The notes under the pieces were generated by a model. The model did not search any database, was not told where the DNA came from, and saw only the letters and a program-made list of their open reading frames with translations. Made by a program: the position numbers and the translations under genes. A stretch of DNA of 64,000 bases from Candidatus Sericytochromatia bacterium (GTDB lineage Bacteria; Cyanobacteriota; Sericytochromatia; S15B-MN24; JAQBPE01), in the NCBI GenBank assembly GCA_035285325.1, contig JAYKJB010000001.1, positions 1 through 64,000 of the forward strand. Direction: 5' to 3'. Of the stretch, positions 34,904-43,678 are shown piece after piece; the stretch's first letter is position 1; the number at the start of each line of letters is the position of its first letter.

Positions 34904-35047
34904 GCGTGCGTCCGGGGGCAGCGCTGGTGGGGGCCGACCCGAGGGGGCTTCCTCTGGGGCCGTCGCGCGGGTGACATTCCCCCTGGAATGCCCTCAGGGC
35001 GCACGTTCGCCCGGGTGAGGAGGGCTGTCCGCCCTGGGGCCCTGTGC

Positions 35048-35053
35048 TAGGAT
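35048..35053 (+). promoter_or_regulatory. Probable extended -10 promoter of the aminotransferase gene
   Basis: TGCTAGGAT at 35045-35053 matches the extended -10 form TGnTAnnnT. No good -35 is present. It lies in the 310-base gap (34904-35213) between hydrolase and aminotransferase. I see no gene in that gap. The leader would be about 155 bases long. Confidence 0.4.
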
Positions 35054-35213
35054 ATCCCTCGGAGGGAAACCTTCGCCAAACAGCCGGGGCCAGGCGTCGC
35101 GACCCCGCTGGGATGGGATTCCTGGAGGCGTCATTGTGGCCGCCTCTGCTTGCTCGGGGCCCTGGCTGCGTCGCTGCTTCACCATCGGCCTCGCTGGTCA
35201 AAAAGGAGCTGCC

Positions 35214-36533
35214 GTGAGCGAACCATTGACCCCTGCCGAACTGCTGGCCAAGCGCCAACAGTACATGGCCCCCACGCTGGCCCACTACTACGAGCGCCCC
35301 ATGAACCTGGTGAGGGGCGAAATGCAGCACCTGTTCGACTCGGACGGGCGACGTTACCTCGACTTTTTTGCCGGCATCTGCACCGTCAGCGTCGGTCATT
35401 CCAACCCGCAGGTCAACCAGCGCGTCATCGACCAGATCGGACGTTTGCAGCATACCAGCACGGTGTTCCTGACCGAGCCCATGGTGAACCTGGCCGAACG
35501 GCTGGCGCAGATCACGCCCGGCCGCCTCCAGATGAGCATCATGACCAACAGCGGCACCGAGGCCAACGAGACGGCCGTCTTGCTTGCCAAGCGCTTTACC
35601 GGGCGAAATGAAATCGTGGCCCTGAAGCACGCCTATCACGGGCGGTCCTGGTTGGCTGCCAGCCTGACGGCGATCGCCTCCTATCGGGTCGATCCGGTGC
35701 CCGTGCCAGGCATCAGCTTCGCGGAGAACCCGTACTGTTACCGCTGCCCCTACGGCAAGGTGCCCAGCGCCTGCGCGCTGGAATGCGCCAAAGATGTCGA
35801 AAATGTCATCAAGACGCAAACGACCGGGGCTCCTGCCACCTTCGTGGCGGAAACCATGCAGGGCGTGGGTGGCATCATTACCCCGCCGCCGGACTATTTC
35901 AAGGTGGTGCGCGAGATCACGCAGCGCCACGGCATGGTCTTCCACATCGATGAGGTGCAGGCGGGCTTCGGGCGAACCGGCCGCTGGTTCGGCATTGAGC
36001 ACTATGGCGTCGAACCGGACATCATCACCATGGCCAAGGGCATGGGCAACGGCTTCGCCATCGGAGGCTGCATCACGACGCCTGAGATTGCGGAGAGCCT
36101 GAAGGCTGGAACCATCAACACCTTCGGTGGAAATCCGATTTCCGCGACGGCCAGCCTGGCCACCATCGATTACATCGAACAGGCGCATCTGATGGCTCAG
36201 GCGCGGGAGTTGGGCGATTACCTCCTGGATGCCTTGCGGGGCCTCCAGGAGGAGTTCCCCTTGATCGGAGACGTGCGAGGGAAGGGGTTGATGTTGGGGG
36301 TCGAACTGGTGGAAGACCCTCGCAGCAAGCTCCCGGCCCTGGTCGAGACCAAGCGCGTGCTGGAACTGATGAAGGATGATGGCGTGATCGTGGGCCGAGG
36401 CGGCCTCCACGGCAACGTCTTGCGCTTGCAGCCCCCGATGGTGATCACGCGGGGAGATTGCGATCGCCTGGTCACCAGCATGCGCCGGGCGATCGCGACC
36501 GTGAGCGAGCAACTGGCGAGTAAAACCGGCTGA
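35214..36533 (+). CDS. Class III PLP aminotransferase, AGXT2-like
   Basis: This is a 439-residue enzyme. Motifs seen are YLDFFAGICTVSVGHSNPQV, MTNSGTEANETAVLLAKRF, KHAYHGRSW, FHIDEVQAGFGRTGRWFG and ITMAKGMGNGFAIGG, where Lys in AKGMGN is the PLP lysine. The insert NPYCYRCPYGKVPSACALEC is typical of the alanine-glyoxylate/beta-aminoisobutyrate aminotransferase 2 group. The GTG at 35214 has AAAAGGAG six bases upstream. Together with the ureidopropionase-like neighbour, it would move the amino group of beta-alanine or beta-aminoisobutyrate to pyruvate or glyoxylate. No dihydropyrimidinase or dehydrogenase gene is in the window. Confidence 0.87.
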   Translation: MSEPLTPAELLAKRQQYMAPTLAHYYERPMNLVRGEMQHLFDSDGRRYLDFFAGICTVSVGHSNPQVNQRVIDQIGRLQHTSTVFLTEPMVNLAERLAQITPGRLQMSIMTNSGTEANETAVLLAKRFTGRNEIVALKHAYHGRSWLAASLTAIASYRVDPVPVPGISFAENPYCYRCPYGKVPSACALECAKDVENVIKTQTTGAPATFVAETMQGVGGIITPPPDYFKVVREITQRHGMVFHIDEVQAGFGRTGRWFGIEHYGVEPDIITMAKGMGNGFAIGGCITTPEIAESLKAGTINTFGGNPISATASLATIDYIEQAHLMAQARELGDYLLDALRGLQEEFPLIGDVRGKGLMLGVELVEDPRSKLPALVETKRVLELMKDDGVIVGRGGLHGNVLRLQPPMVITRGDCDRLVTSMRRAIATVSEQLASKTG

Positions 36534-36542
36534 GCCTGGCGC

Positions 36543-36836
36543 TCAGCGGACTCGGCCCATCAGTTGCTCCGCCGCACTCCGAAGACCTTGAGCATCGCGT
36601 TTGGGGCGTTCGACCGGGACTCCCAGAAACGAATCATCCTCGACGGCGATGCGATCGAGCATCTCGGCCAGCATGAACAGCGTGGGGACCCACAAACCGA
36701 TGAACTGACCGGTGTGGCGCGGGCTGCCCCCGTCATCCTTGCGCCCGGCCAGGAACGTCAGTGCGGACAGCGCCATGGCCCCGACCCCGGCGCCCAGGGC
36801 CACGTAACTGGCTTGCTTCAAGGTGTTGCTTTGCAT
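36543..36836 (-). CDS. Small membrane protein of unknown function
   Basis: This is a 97-residue protein with two hydrophobic segments (SYVALGAGVGAMALSALTFL and FIGLWVPTLFMLAEMLDRI) separated by a charged turn, and a soluble tail. A strong AAGGAGGAG ribosome binding site precedes the ATG, which makes it credible. It converges on the aminotransferase with nine bases between stops. A small hairpin (ACGCCG/CGGCGT, 36857-36871) lies just upstream. No family is recognised. Confidence 0.6.
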   Translation of the reverse strand: MQSNTLKQASYVALGAGVGAMALSALTFLAGRKDDGGSPRHTGQFIGLWVPTLFMLAEMLDRIAVEDDSFLGVPVERPKRDAQGLRSAAEQLMGRVR

Positions 36837-37044
36837 CTGGCTCCTCCTTCACCTCAACGCCGCTTCGGCGTCCCCCCAATCCTGGGTGACGCCCCTCGAT
36901 GCGCCAACAGGCAATCCTGAGCCACTGTCAGCCCTGCGACGCGCGGACGCCTGCGGCCCGCTCCGGCGTGGTTCGAGGCTGGCGTGATGCGACAACTGGT
37001 TCGCCGGGACGTGGAGACGGACCGGGAGCAGGCTGTCTTCGCCC

Positions 37045-37830
37045 TCAAGGCAGGCGCAAGCCGAAGCTCAGCGGCGCCATCGGACCCGACGGGTCCATGG
37101 TGAAAGTGGCCAGGCAGGCGGGCGTCGCTGCCTCGCAGTCATCGACCGGGTGACCTGCTGCGTCGACGGCGGTCACCAGCACCTCGTATTCCCGGTCGCG
37201 TTTCAGGTGACTGAGTTCGATCACCGTGCCCAGATTGCCTCCCGAGACTTCAAGCTGGTCCAGCAGCGCGCCCTGGTGACGCAAGGCCACGGTGGCCGTG
37301 GCGACCGCGCTCGCGTCGCCCGTGACCACGATGGTCCCGGAAGCGACGCCGGGGAATACCCGGTCGGCCAGTCTCACGCCGAAGGTCAACGTGCCCGTGG
37401 CGTCCACCTGGCCCGTGCTGAACTCGCTGACGCATTCGGGGCCCTGGTTATCGATGCGAGCCCCCGAACCATCGAATGCCTTCAAACGAACGCGATAATC
37501 GGTGTGCTGTTTGAGGTTGGTGATGACGATCGGGGTCGCGGGGTCCAGGTTGAACTGGGTGTCGAGCAACGTGGCTTCCGACTGGTCCGCTCGCCAGATG
37601 CTGGCTTCGAGATGGTCCACGTCCGTGGCGGTGTAGGGGACGTAGGCCATCAAACGGCGCGGGGCGCCCGCGCTGGGCGAGAGATGGGCCACCCCTTGCA
37701 CGCTGACGCCGGCCGATCGGGCCGAGGTAGCGGCCGGGGGCAGCACGCTGCAGGCCAGTCCCAGTAGGGCCCAGGCCGTCATGGCCGTGGCCCTCAAGTC
37801 GGGGAAGCGGGAGGTGGGCATCGGTTTCAT
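37045..37830 (-). CDS. Exported protein with two copies of a shared unknown domain (member 5 of an envelope-protein operon)
   Basis: This is a 261-residue protein. A hydrophobic N-terminal segment contains LLGLACSVLPPA, a possible lipobox. The body carries the domain also found in the three genes at 37844-38461, 38492-39088 and 40200-40784: TNLKQHTDYRVRLKAFDGSG, CVSEFSTG and LTFGVRLADRVFPGVASGTI. A second, partial copy ends the protein (LKRDREYEVLVTAVDAAG then LSFGLRLP). Cys pairs in each copy suggest disulfides. It is 13 bases downstream of the preceding gene. Function unknown; the pattern suggests immunoglobulin-like or fibronectin-like beta domains. Confidence 0.7.
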   Translation of the reverse strand: MKPMPTSRFPDLRATAMTAWALLGLACSVLPPAATSARSAGVSVQGVAHLSPSAGAPRRLMAYVPYTATDVDHLEASIWRADQSEATLLDTQFNLDPATPIVITNLKQHTDYRVRLKAFDGSGARIDNQGPECVSEFSTGQVDATGTLTFGVRLADRVFPGVASGTIVVTGDASAVATATVALRHQGALLDQLEVSGGNLGTVIELSHLKRDREYEVLVTAVDAAGHPVDDCEAATPACLATFTMDPSGPMAPLSFGLRLP

Positions 37831-37843
37831 TCCGGCACGCCGG

Positions 37844-38461
37844 TCAGTTGCCCAACTGTTCCGGGCTTGAGGTGTCCACGATCACGCCAGGCGTGATGGC
37901 TGCGGTGCCCTCGCGTTCACCGGCAAAGGTCTGGTTGCGCAGACGCAGGTTGAAACTCATGCCGTCCCGGAAATCCTCCAACCCCGTCGAGAATTGGGTG
38001 ATGCAGGCGGTGCTTTCGTCGTCAAAGCGCGCGCCTTGCGCCAGCACACGCCCCTCTGGATGGGTTTCGTTCCGGCCGATATAGGCGACCAGGCGCACCC
38101 GATAGGTTTTTTCCTTTTTGAGGTTTTCGATCACGATGGGCGCATCCGGACCCGTGACGCTGCCCAAGAAAGCCGTTGCCACCGAGTTCTCATCGGAATC
38201 CAGGTCGCCCGAACCATTGCTTTGCCAGATGATCACGTCCATGGTGGCGATATCGCTGGCGACATAGGGTGTCATGGTATACGTCTGCGCCTGGGCCAGC
38301 CGATAGCCGGTGGCCCCAGCCGTCACGCGGGCTTTGCCTGTGACCTTGACTGGCCCCTCCCCGCGCAGGCTGGCCGAACCGAGCGGCAGGACGCACCCCC
38401 CTGCGAACAGCAGGGCCAGGAGCCAGAGGAAGGCGCGGAATGGGGGGTGGGGTCTCGTCAT
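37844..38461 (-). CDS. Lipoprotein with shared unknown domain (member 4 of the operon)
   Basis: This is a 205-residue lipoprotein. The signal peptide ends LLFAGGC, a fair lipobox. The mature part contains the same blocks as its paralogues: IENLKKEKTYRVRLVAYIGR, CITQFSTG, MSFNLRLRNQTFAGEREGTA and a final IT-type strand. The ATG at 38461 has a strong GGAGGAGG ribosome binding site. It lies 30 bases after the 38492-39088 gene. No known family is recognised; a surface beta-sandwich is the likely fold. Confidence 0.72.
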   Translation of the reverse strand: MTRPHPPFRAFLWLLALLFAGGCVLPLGSASLRGEGPVKVTGKARVTAGATGYRLAQAQTYTMTPYVASDIATMDVIIWQSNGSGDLDSDENSVATAFLGSVTGPDAPIVIENLKKEKTYRVRLVAYIGRNETHPEGRVLAQGARFDDESTACITQFSTGLEDFRDGMSFNLRLRNQTFAGEREGTAAITPGVIVDTSSPEQLGN

Positions 38462-38491
38462 CGGGAACCTCCTCCGTCGGGAAGGCGGGAT

Positions 38492-39088
38492 TCACAACCG
38501 GGGGAAGAAGGTGGCAAGGGTCTCGAACTCCAGTGTATCGTCGATTTCGCCCTGAGTGATATGGGCCGTGCCACTGGCGATGCCCAAAAATACCTGGTCG
38601 CTCAGCTTGAGTTGAAAGGTGACCTCGCGGGTGGTGGCATAGCTGCCCCCGCTCGGCAGGGTGTCGAAGCGAACGGTCGAGCTGGCATCGTCCGACATCG
38701 GCAGCAAGCCCCCCGGCTGCTCCGGGTCGGGCTTGGAGGCCCGCAGCAGCGCCTCGTAGGTCTGGTCCTTCTGCAGCCGATACAGGGTCAAATCCCGGCG
38801 GCTTCCAGGCAGCACCGCCAGCAAGCTCCCGGGCGGGGGATCGCCGAGGCGCCGCAGAAAGACGTGGATCTCGCCGGCCAGCAGGGCGGCCTCATCGTTA
38901 CGGCTGCGCAGGGTCTGCAGACGAAATCCCCGTGCCAGTGGGGCCCTCGTCGCGGTGAGCGCAATGCGACCCTTCGCGACCAGGCCCGGTTCGCTCGTGA
39001 CAGCCGGGGCCTGGTCGCAGGCGGTGAGCAGCCATCCGGCGAAAACGACGAATCCTGCCGTGACGATGTGGGAGGCACGCGCGTTCAC
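38492..39088 (-). CDS. Lipoprotein with shared unknown domain (member 3 of the operon)
   Basis: This is a 198-residue lipoprotein with a clear lipobox (LLTAC). Blocks YRLQKDQTYEALLRASKPD, VRFDTLP and VTFQLKLSDQVFLGIASGTA match the paralogues. It begins at GTG 39088, overlapping the upstream stop as GTGA, so it is translationally coupled. Conservation to its neighbours is strongest near the C-terminus. Function unknown. Confidence 0.72.
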   Translation of the reverse strand: MNARASHIVTAGFVVFAGWLLTACDQAPAVTSEPGLVAKGRIALTATRAPLARGFRLQTLRSRNDEAALLAGEIHVFLRRLGDPPPGSLLAVLPGSRRDLTLYRLQKDQTYEALLRASKPDPEQPGGLLPMSDDASSTVRFDTLPSGGSYATTREVTFQLKLSDQVFLGIASGTAHITQGEIDDTLEFETLATFFPRL

Positions 39089-40203
39089 GGCGTCACACCC
39101 TCACTGGCTGTCGGATTGCGCAAGGAACCATCCTGAATGGCCAGAGTGGCGGAGGCAAAGCTTTCACTGCCCGGAATGAAGCCAGGAGCCGGCTCCGGAG
39201 ACGCGAGGGCTCCCGTCGGCCCGCTGGGGGGCGCGGAGGAGGGGAGGGGCTCCTCGCTGAGGGCCTCGAGCGTCAACACGCCATCGATGGCCTGGCCGTT
39301 CGCGTCCACGTAGCTGAAGTTTCCATCCTCTGACAGGTTGAAGGTTCCCAGGGGAAAGGCCTCCGGCGACAATGGCGCCAATCCAGCTTCCCGGGAAACC
39401 TGGGGGACGAAAGGGTCGGTTTGCCGGTTGAAGGTTCGCACCACGAGGTTCGTCAGGTCATTCACCGCGGTCAGCAGATCCAACGACACCAAGGGCGCCA
39501 CCAAGGTTTCCCGCGTTCGCGCCCGTCCCTGGGTGTCGACATTGCGCACGAGTCGTTCGGCCAGCATCGGATTGGCGCCCAGGCCAACTTCTAGCTGGTC
39601 AACGAGAAGCCGGGTGGCGTCCAGACTTTGCGCCACGGCGACATCCCGCTGGGTGTCCGGCAGACGGAACTGCAGTTGCAGAGGGCCCTCCAAGACCTGA
39701 GCCAGCAGCGTGCTGGCTGGCGTCAGGCGCACGGGGGCAGCAAGGGGCCATTGGGCCAGCTGGAAACGGGCGTTCCTCGTCGCCACATCGCTGCTCAGCG
39801 ACTGGCCTCGTCCATCACAGAGGGTCACATAGGCGCGCCCCTCCCCCACGGCCATCAGTTTGAACACCTGATGGGGGGAGCGTGTCAGCAATTCCAGACT
39901 GAAGCGGCCCTGGTCGTCGGTGAACCACGTCGTGGTCTCCATCGCCATCACAGGCACCACGCGTTCGGTGGCGAGATCGAACGCCTGTAACTGAGCCCCT
40001 CGCACGGCTTGCCCCTGGTGGAGCACCTGGCCTTGCAATCGCAGCCGTTGCAGGCCTTGCGTGGCATCAAGCGGGAACGAGCGGGGCTCCGGCGAGCCGG
40101 GACCGACAGGGTGACAGGCTCCACAGGCCCAGGATGCGGCCACCACCACGCTTCGGCGGGCCAACTCGTTCCAGTGAACGGCTAGGCTTCCCGCGCGCCT
40201 CAT
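39085..40203 (-). CDS. Exported protein with carboxypeptidase-regulatory-like domain (member 2 of the operon)
   Basis: This is a 372-residue protein. A hydrophobic start (SVVVAASWACGACHPVGPG) suggests export, though the lipobox is poor. Residues 50-140 read like a carboxypeptidase-regulatory or Cna-B-like beta domain (RLRLQGQVLHQGQAVRGAQL then TWFTDDQGRFSLELL). The middle is alpha/beta-like with no recognised family, and the C-terminus is rich in Pro and Ser. The ATG at 40203 overlaps the previous stop as ATGA, and its own stop overlaps the next GTG. It does not carry the domain shared by the other four. Confidence 0.7.
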   Translation of the reverse strand: MRRAGSLAVHWNELARRSVVVAASWACGACHPVGPGSPEPRSFPLDATQGLQRLRLQGQVLHQGQAVRGAQLQAFDLATERVVPVMAMETTTWFTDDQGRFSLELLTRSPHQVFKLMAVGEGRAYVTLCDGRGQSLSSDVATRNARFQLAQWPLAAPVRLTPASTLLAQVLEGPLQLQFRLPDTQRDVAVAQSLDATRLLVDQLEVGLGANPMLAERLVRNVDTQGRARTRETLVAPLVSLDLLTAVNDLTNLVVRTFNRQTDPFVPQVSREAGLAPLSPEAFPLGTFNLSEDGNFSYVDANGQAIDGVLTLEALSEEPLPSSAPPSGPTGALASPEPAPGFIPGSESFASATLAIQDGSLRNPTASEGVTP

Positions 40204-40784
40204 CGGGGCCATTCCCATTGGCGCAGGGTCTCTGCGGCAGGCGGATCGTCGAAACGGCCCCAGGTGATGGCCAGGCTTCCCGTGGCCTGCGCCACAAAGG
40301 AGCGTTCCGCCAGGACGACCCGGATGCCCCCCAGGGCATCCAGGTCGGTCACACTGTCGGGGGGGCCAGCGATGAAGTCGGTGATGCTGGACGCGTCGAC
40401 CTGAGCCTCCACCAATTCGGTGCTTCGGCTCGCGTCCCAAGCCTGGTAGGCCTTGGCGAGGACGCGATAGGGAGCCTGGGGGGTCAAGCCGTCGACCCAG
40501 ATGGGCCGGTCGAATTGCCCGGGCTCCAGCACGCCGAGCAGCACATCCGGTTGCGTGGGCTTGTCGCGCCGACGGACGTACAGTTCAAGGTGATGGAGAA
40601 ATGCTTTCGAGAAGGGCCGGAGGGACTCGGGAACCTGCTGGAGAGGATAGCGCGGGCCAGCCGAGGGCCAGGCCAATCGGCCTTGCGCCCGGGCCAAAGC
40701 CGGGGCCGCCGCGCTGTCGGGTGGGCTGCAAGCAACCAGCGGCGTGATCAGGGTCAGGGCCAGAAAGTAAGAGGTGGGACGCAT
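40200..40784 (-). CDS. Lipoprotein with shared unknown domain (member 1 of the operon)
   Basis: This is a 194-residue lipoprotein with lipobox LVAC. It is the most divergent of the four paralogues but keeps the blocks LTPQAPYRVLAKAYQAWDAS and GIRVVLAERSFVAQATGSLA and a final ITWG strand. It is the first gene of the leftward operon, and its stop overlaps the next ATG as ATGA. No clear ribosome binding site precedes the ATG. Its promoter must lie in the 137 bases between it and the divergent plus-strand promoter near 40922. Confidence 0.68.
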   Translation of the reverse strand: MRPTSYFLALTLITPLVACSPPDSAAAPALARAQGRLAWPSAGPRYPLQQVPESLRPFSKAFLHHLELYVRRRDKPTQPDVLLGVLEPGQFDRPIWVDGLTPQAPYRVLAKAYQAWDASRSTELVEAQVDASSITDFIAGPPDSVTDLDALGGIRVVLAERSFVAQATGSLAITWGRFDDPPAAETLRQWEWPR

Positions 40785-40921
40785 CGATGAAGAGACCCGA
40801 AGCGAGAGGGAAGCACTGGCTCTCTCATTCCTTGTACCCGCCAGCCACCGCCACGTCAGCCTCAGGCCTTGTTTTCCCTCAACCGGGTGTTGCGGGGCCG
40901 CGCCGGAGGGGATGGGGCGGT

Positions 40922-40927
40922 TATAAT
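40922..40927 (+). promoter_or_regulatory. -10 box (TATAAT) placed for a leaderless transcript
   Basis: A perfect TATAAT ends six bases before the ATG at 40934, so the A of ATG would be the first transcribed base. I found no clear -35 hexamer and no ribosome binding site in the six-base gap. Confidence 0.55.
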
Positions 40928-40933
40928 GCGCAT

Positions 40934-41677
40934 ATGACGCAATGGACTCAACGTGTGGCGGGATGGCTGGCGCTGGCCAGTCTCGTCGCTTGCGACCACC
41001 TGCCTCCCCCCGCCGGGGTGGCGCCGGGCGGTTCCAGCTCGCCCGTGCCCCACGCGGGGGTGGGCCCCACCGAGGGCCCACCTGGGGTTCCGGTGCTGTT
41101 CAACTCGGTCCCCTGGGTCGTGACCCCTCCGCCGGTGATCACGGGCCCCGTGCTGGTTGGGGGCAATCCCACCTCCGGTGGTGCGCCGATCGCGCGGACG
41201 CCGCCCCCGGCATCGACGCCCTCGCCCAGTCCCAGTCCCACGCCCACCCCCACGCCGGAGCCCCAAGTCCTGGAATTCGATGCCTTTCTGGTGCGCGTGC
41301 CGCATCCCTGGCGGGTCGCCCTCAAGCAAACCGAGCCGATTGCCCTGCAACTGGTGCCCGGTGCTGGGGTCGGTGGCCTGCGCGTGGCCGTCGAGGAGGC
41401 GGGCGATACGCGCCTGGAAAGCCGTCAAGCGGAGGCCCGCGGGCTGGCCGGGGATGGCTATCTCGCCCAGGCGGCGCTGACGCTCGATGAGGTGCGTGGT
41501 TTTCAGATCAACAGCAATCGCGACGGCGCCGAGGGCAAGCGTTACGTGATCGAACGGGGCTTCATCTATCGGAGTCGTTACTGGCGCATCGTCAGTGAAT
41601 GGGACAAACGCACCCCTGAGGCTGGGGCCATCGAGCGGGACGTCACAGCCATCTTGAAAACCTGGCGCTGGCTCTGA
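40934..41677 (+). CDS. Proline-rich lipoprotein with PsbP/DcrB-like C-terminal domain
   Basis: This is a 247-residue lipoprotein. The lipobox is SLVAC. A Pro/Ser/Thr-rich linker (PSPSPSPTPTPTPEP) covers about 25-110. The C-terminal 130 residues begin FDAFLVRVPHPWRVALK and end RDVTAILKTWRWL, the layout of PsbP/DcrB-like (DUF1795-like) alpha-beta domains; this assignment is by pattern only. The ATG lies six bases after a perfect TATAAT. It is divergent from the lipoprotein operon and is followed by moaA about 120 bases later. Role unknown. Confidence 0.7.
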   Translation: MTQWTQRVAGWLALASLVACDHLPPPAGVAPGGSSSPVPHAGVGPTEGPPGVPVLFNSVPWVVTPPPVITGPVLVGGNPTSGGAPIARTPPPASTPSPSPSPTPTPTPEPQVLEFDAFLVRVPHPWRVALKQTEPIALQLVPGAGVGGLRVAVEEAGDTRLESRQAEARGLAGDGYLAQAALTLDEVRGFQINSNRDGAEGKRYVIERGFIYRSRYWRIVSEWDKRTPEAGAIERDVTAILKTWRWL

Positions 41678-41800
41678 AAGCGGTCGCTCAGACCACCGGG
41701 GCAGGGTGATCGCGGCTAGTCGGTCTTGAAGGCATCGCGATGGCCTCTCGCTGGCGCTGTCACCCTGGGCTTGCGTTACACTGGGGCAGAGGGAAACACG

Positions 41801-42796
41801 ATGGCGCTCTTGCACGACGCGTTCGACCGTCGGATCGACTATCTCCGCATTTCGGTGACGGACCGCTGCAACATGCGCTGCCAGTATTGCATGCCGGCCG
41901 AGGGGATGGCGTTTGCCCCTCGCGAGGAGCTGCTCAGCTTCGATGAGATCGTGGCCTTTGTCCGCGAAGTGGCCGTTCCCCTCGGCATCACCAAGCTGCG
42001 TCTGACCGGTGGTGAACCCCTGGTGCGCCCGGGCCTGCCCGGCCTGGCGGCACGCCTGGCGGCACTGCCGGAGATTCGTGATCTGGCCTTGACCACCAAT
42101 GGTGCGCTGCTGACGACGCTGGCGCGTGACTTGCAGGTGGCGGGCGTGACGCGCCTCAACATTTCGCTGGATACGCTGCGCCCGGAGCGTTTCCGGGAGA
42201 TGACCAGGGGGGGAGACTTCCAGCGCGTCTGGGAAGGTCTGGAAACGTCGGAGCGTCTGGGTTTCGCGCCCCTCAAGCTGAATTGTGTGGTGATGCGGGG
42301 CTTCAATGAAGACGAACTGGTCGACTTCGTGGCGTTGACCTTGCAGCGCCCCTGGCACGTGCGTTTCATCGAGTTCATGCCGGTCGGAGACTACGCCCGA
42401 TTCCAGCACCTCGGCTACGTCTCTTCCGCTGACATGCAAGCTCGCATCGCTGAGCGGCATCGCCTGGAGCCCCTCGCTCAGCGCGATTTTGCCGGCAATG
42501 GCCCGGCTCGGTACTGGCAGGTACAGGGTGCCCTGGGGAGCGTGGGGTTCATCAGCCAGATGAGTCACGATTTCTGCGCGTCGTGTAACCGGGTTCGCCT
42601 GACCGCGGATGGTCGTTTTCGACACTGCCTGCTGTCGGACCACGAACTCGACCTGCGCGCCCTGCTCCGCTCCGGGGGGGCCTGGGCCGATATCCGGGAG
42701 GCGATCGCCCTGGACCTGCAGCGCAAACCGCAGCGTCACTTCGATGGCCAGGGGATTTCAGGGCGCGGGCGTACCATGTCCCAGATCGGTGGGTAG
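41801..42796 (+). CDS. moaA: GTP 3',8-cyclase MoaA
   Basis: This is a 331-residue radical SAM enzyme for the first step of molybdenum cofactor synthesis: with MoaC it turns GTP into cyclic pyranopterin monophosphate. The SAM-cluster cysteines are Cys23, Cys27 and Cys30 in TDRCNMRCQYC. The glycine-rich LRLTGGEPLVRPGL follows, and a second 4Fe-4S site lies in FCASCNRVRLTADGRFRHC. The C-terminal Gly-Gly tail (SQIGG), needed by MoaA to act on its substrate, is present. The ATG has GAGGGA upstream. moaC follows after 123 bases; no moaB, moaE, moaD or moeA is in the window. Confidence 0.95.
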   Translation: MALLHDAFDRRIDYLRISVTDRCNMRCQYCMPAEGMAFAPREELLSFDEIVAFVREVAVPLGITKLRLTGGEPLVRPGLPGLAARLAALPEIRDLALTTNGALLTTLARDLQVAGVTRLNISLDTLRPERFREMTRGGDFQRVWEGLETSERLGFAPLKLNCVVMRGFNEDELVDFVALTLQRPWHVRFIEFMPVGDYARFQHLGYVSSADMQARIAERHRLEPLAQRDFAGNGPARYWQVQGALGSVGFISQMSHDFCASCNRVRLTADGRFRHCLLSDHELDLRALLRSGGAWADIREAIALDLQRKPQRHFDGQGISGRGRTMSQIGG

Positions 42797-42919
42797 GTTC
42801 CTGCTGGAGGCCATTCGCCGCGGGGATTTCCGTGAGACGGCGGCTGGCCTGAAGGGTCGGACGAGCTAGCAGAAACGCCGGGCGGCCTTGACTGCCCGCG
42901 ATTCAGGGTGGAGGTCAGG

Positions 42920-43678
42920 ATGTCAGGCTTTACCCACTTGAACGCCGAGGGGCGCCCCCGCATGGTGGATGTCACGGGCAAGCCGTCGACCTCGCGCATG
43001 GCGATCGCGCGCGGCTCGGTGCGCATGGCCCCGGCGACCTTGAATGCCATTCGGGAGGGGACCATCTCCAAAGGGGACGTGCTCGCGACCGCTCAACTGG
43101 CGGGCATCATGGCTGCCAAGCGCACCGGGGACTGGATTCCGCTGTGTCATCCCTTGGCGCTGGCCGGTGCTGACTTGCACTTTCGTCTCAATGAGGCCCT
43201 GGCCCAGGTGGAGATCGAGGCACGCGTGCAGGCGCAGGGGCCCACGGGTGTCGAGATGGAGGCGCTCACGGCCGTATCAGCTGCCGCGTTGACGATCTAC
43301 GACATGGCCAAGGGACTTGATCCGGGCATGGTGATCGGACCGGCCTGGCTGGCCGCCAAAGAGGGTGGGAAACGCGGAAGTTTCAGACACTTCAGGGCTC
43401 AGGTGGTGGCCCTGGCTGAGCCAGCTGGGGAGGTAAGGGTCCTGTCTCTGGCGCGCGAGGCGCAGGTTCAACTGATGCCGCAAGCGGGGGAACCTCATCC
43501 GGATCAACCGGCCATCTGGCTCAATACCTCGGACCTGGAGACACTCGCGCCCGGGGCGTGTCTGGAAGCGGGCCCTCTGAAAATGGAGGTTCGCTATGCG
43601 CGAGCCAACGGCTGGTTGGCTGAGGTGAACGATGCGGGCGTGCTGCGTGCCGGAGATTTCCTGGACGCCGTTACTTGA
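42920..43678 (+). CDS. moaC: Cyclic pyranopterin monophosphate synthase MoaC with a C-terminal extension
   Basis: This is a 252-residue protein; usual MoaC is about 160. Residues 1-155 show the family: [71 protein letters not shown] and [14 protein letters not shown]. The remaining 95 residues form a beta-rich module ([20 protein letters not shown], later [16 protein letters not shown]) that recalls MOSC-like domains but is too short to be sure. The ATG has GGAGGTCAGG upstream. The end overlaps the convergent cytochrome c gene by eight bases. Confidence 0.92.
   Translation: MSGFTHLNAEGRPRMVDVTGKPSTSRMAIARGSVRMAPATLNAIREGTISKGDVLATAQLAGIMAAKRTGDWIPLCHPLALAGADLHFRLNEALAQVEIEARVQAQGPTGVEMEALTAVSAAALTIYDMAKGLDPGMVIGPAWLAAKEGGKRGSFRHFRAQVVALAEPAGEVRVLSLAREAQVQLMPQAGEPHPDQPAIWLNTSDLETLAPGACLEAGPLKMEVRYARANGWLAEVNDAGVLRAGDFLDAVT

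Noticed and set aside
34821-36512. A 563-codon leftward frame opposite the aminotransferase
   Set aside because: The rightward aminotransferase shows all family motifs; the antisense frame has none.
40862-42739. A 625-codon leftward frame opposite the lipoprotein and moaA
   Set aside because: It covers moaA in antisense and consists of low-complexity Gln/Arg/His sequence.
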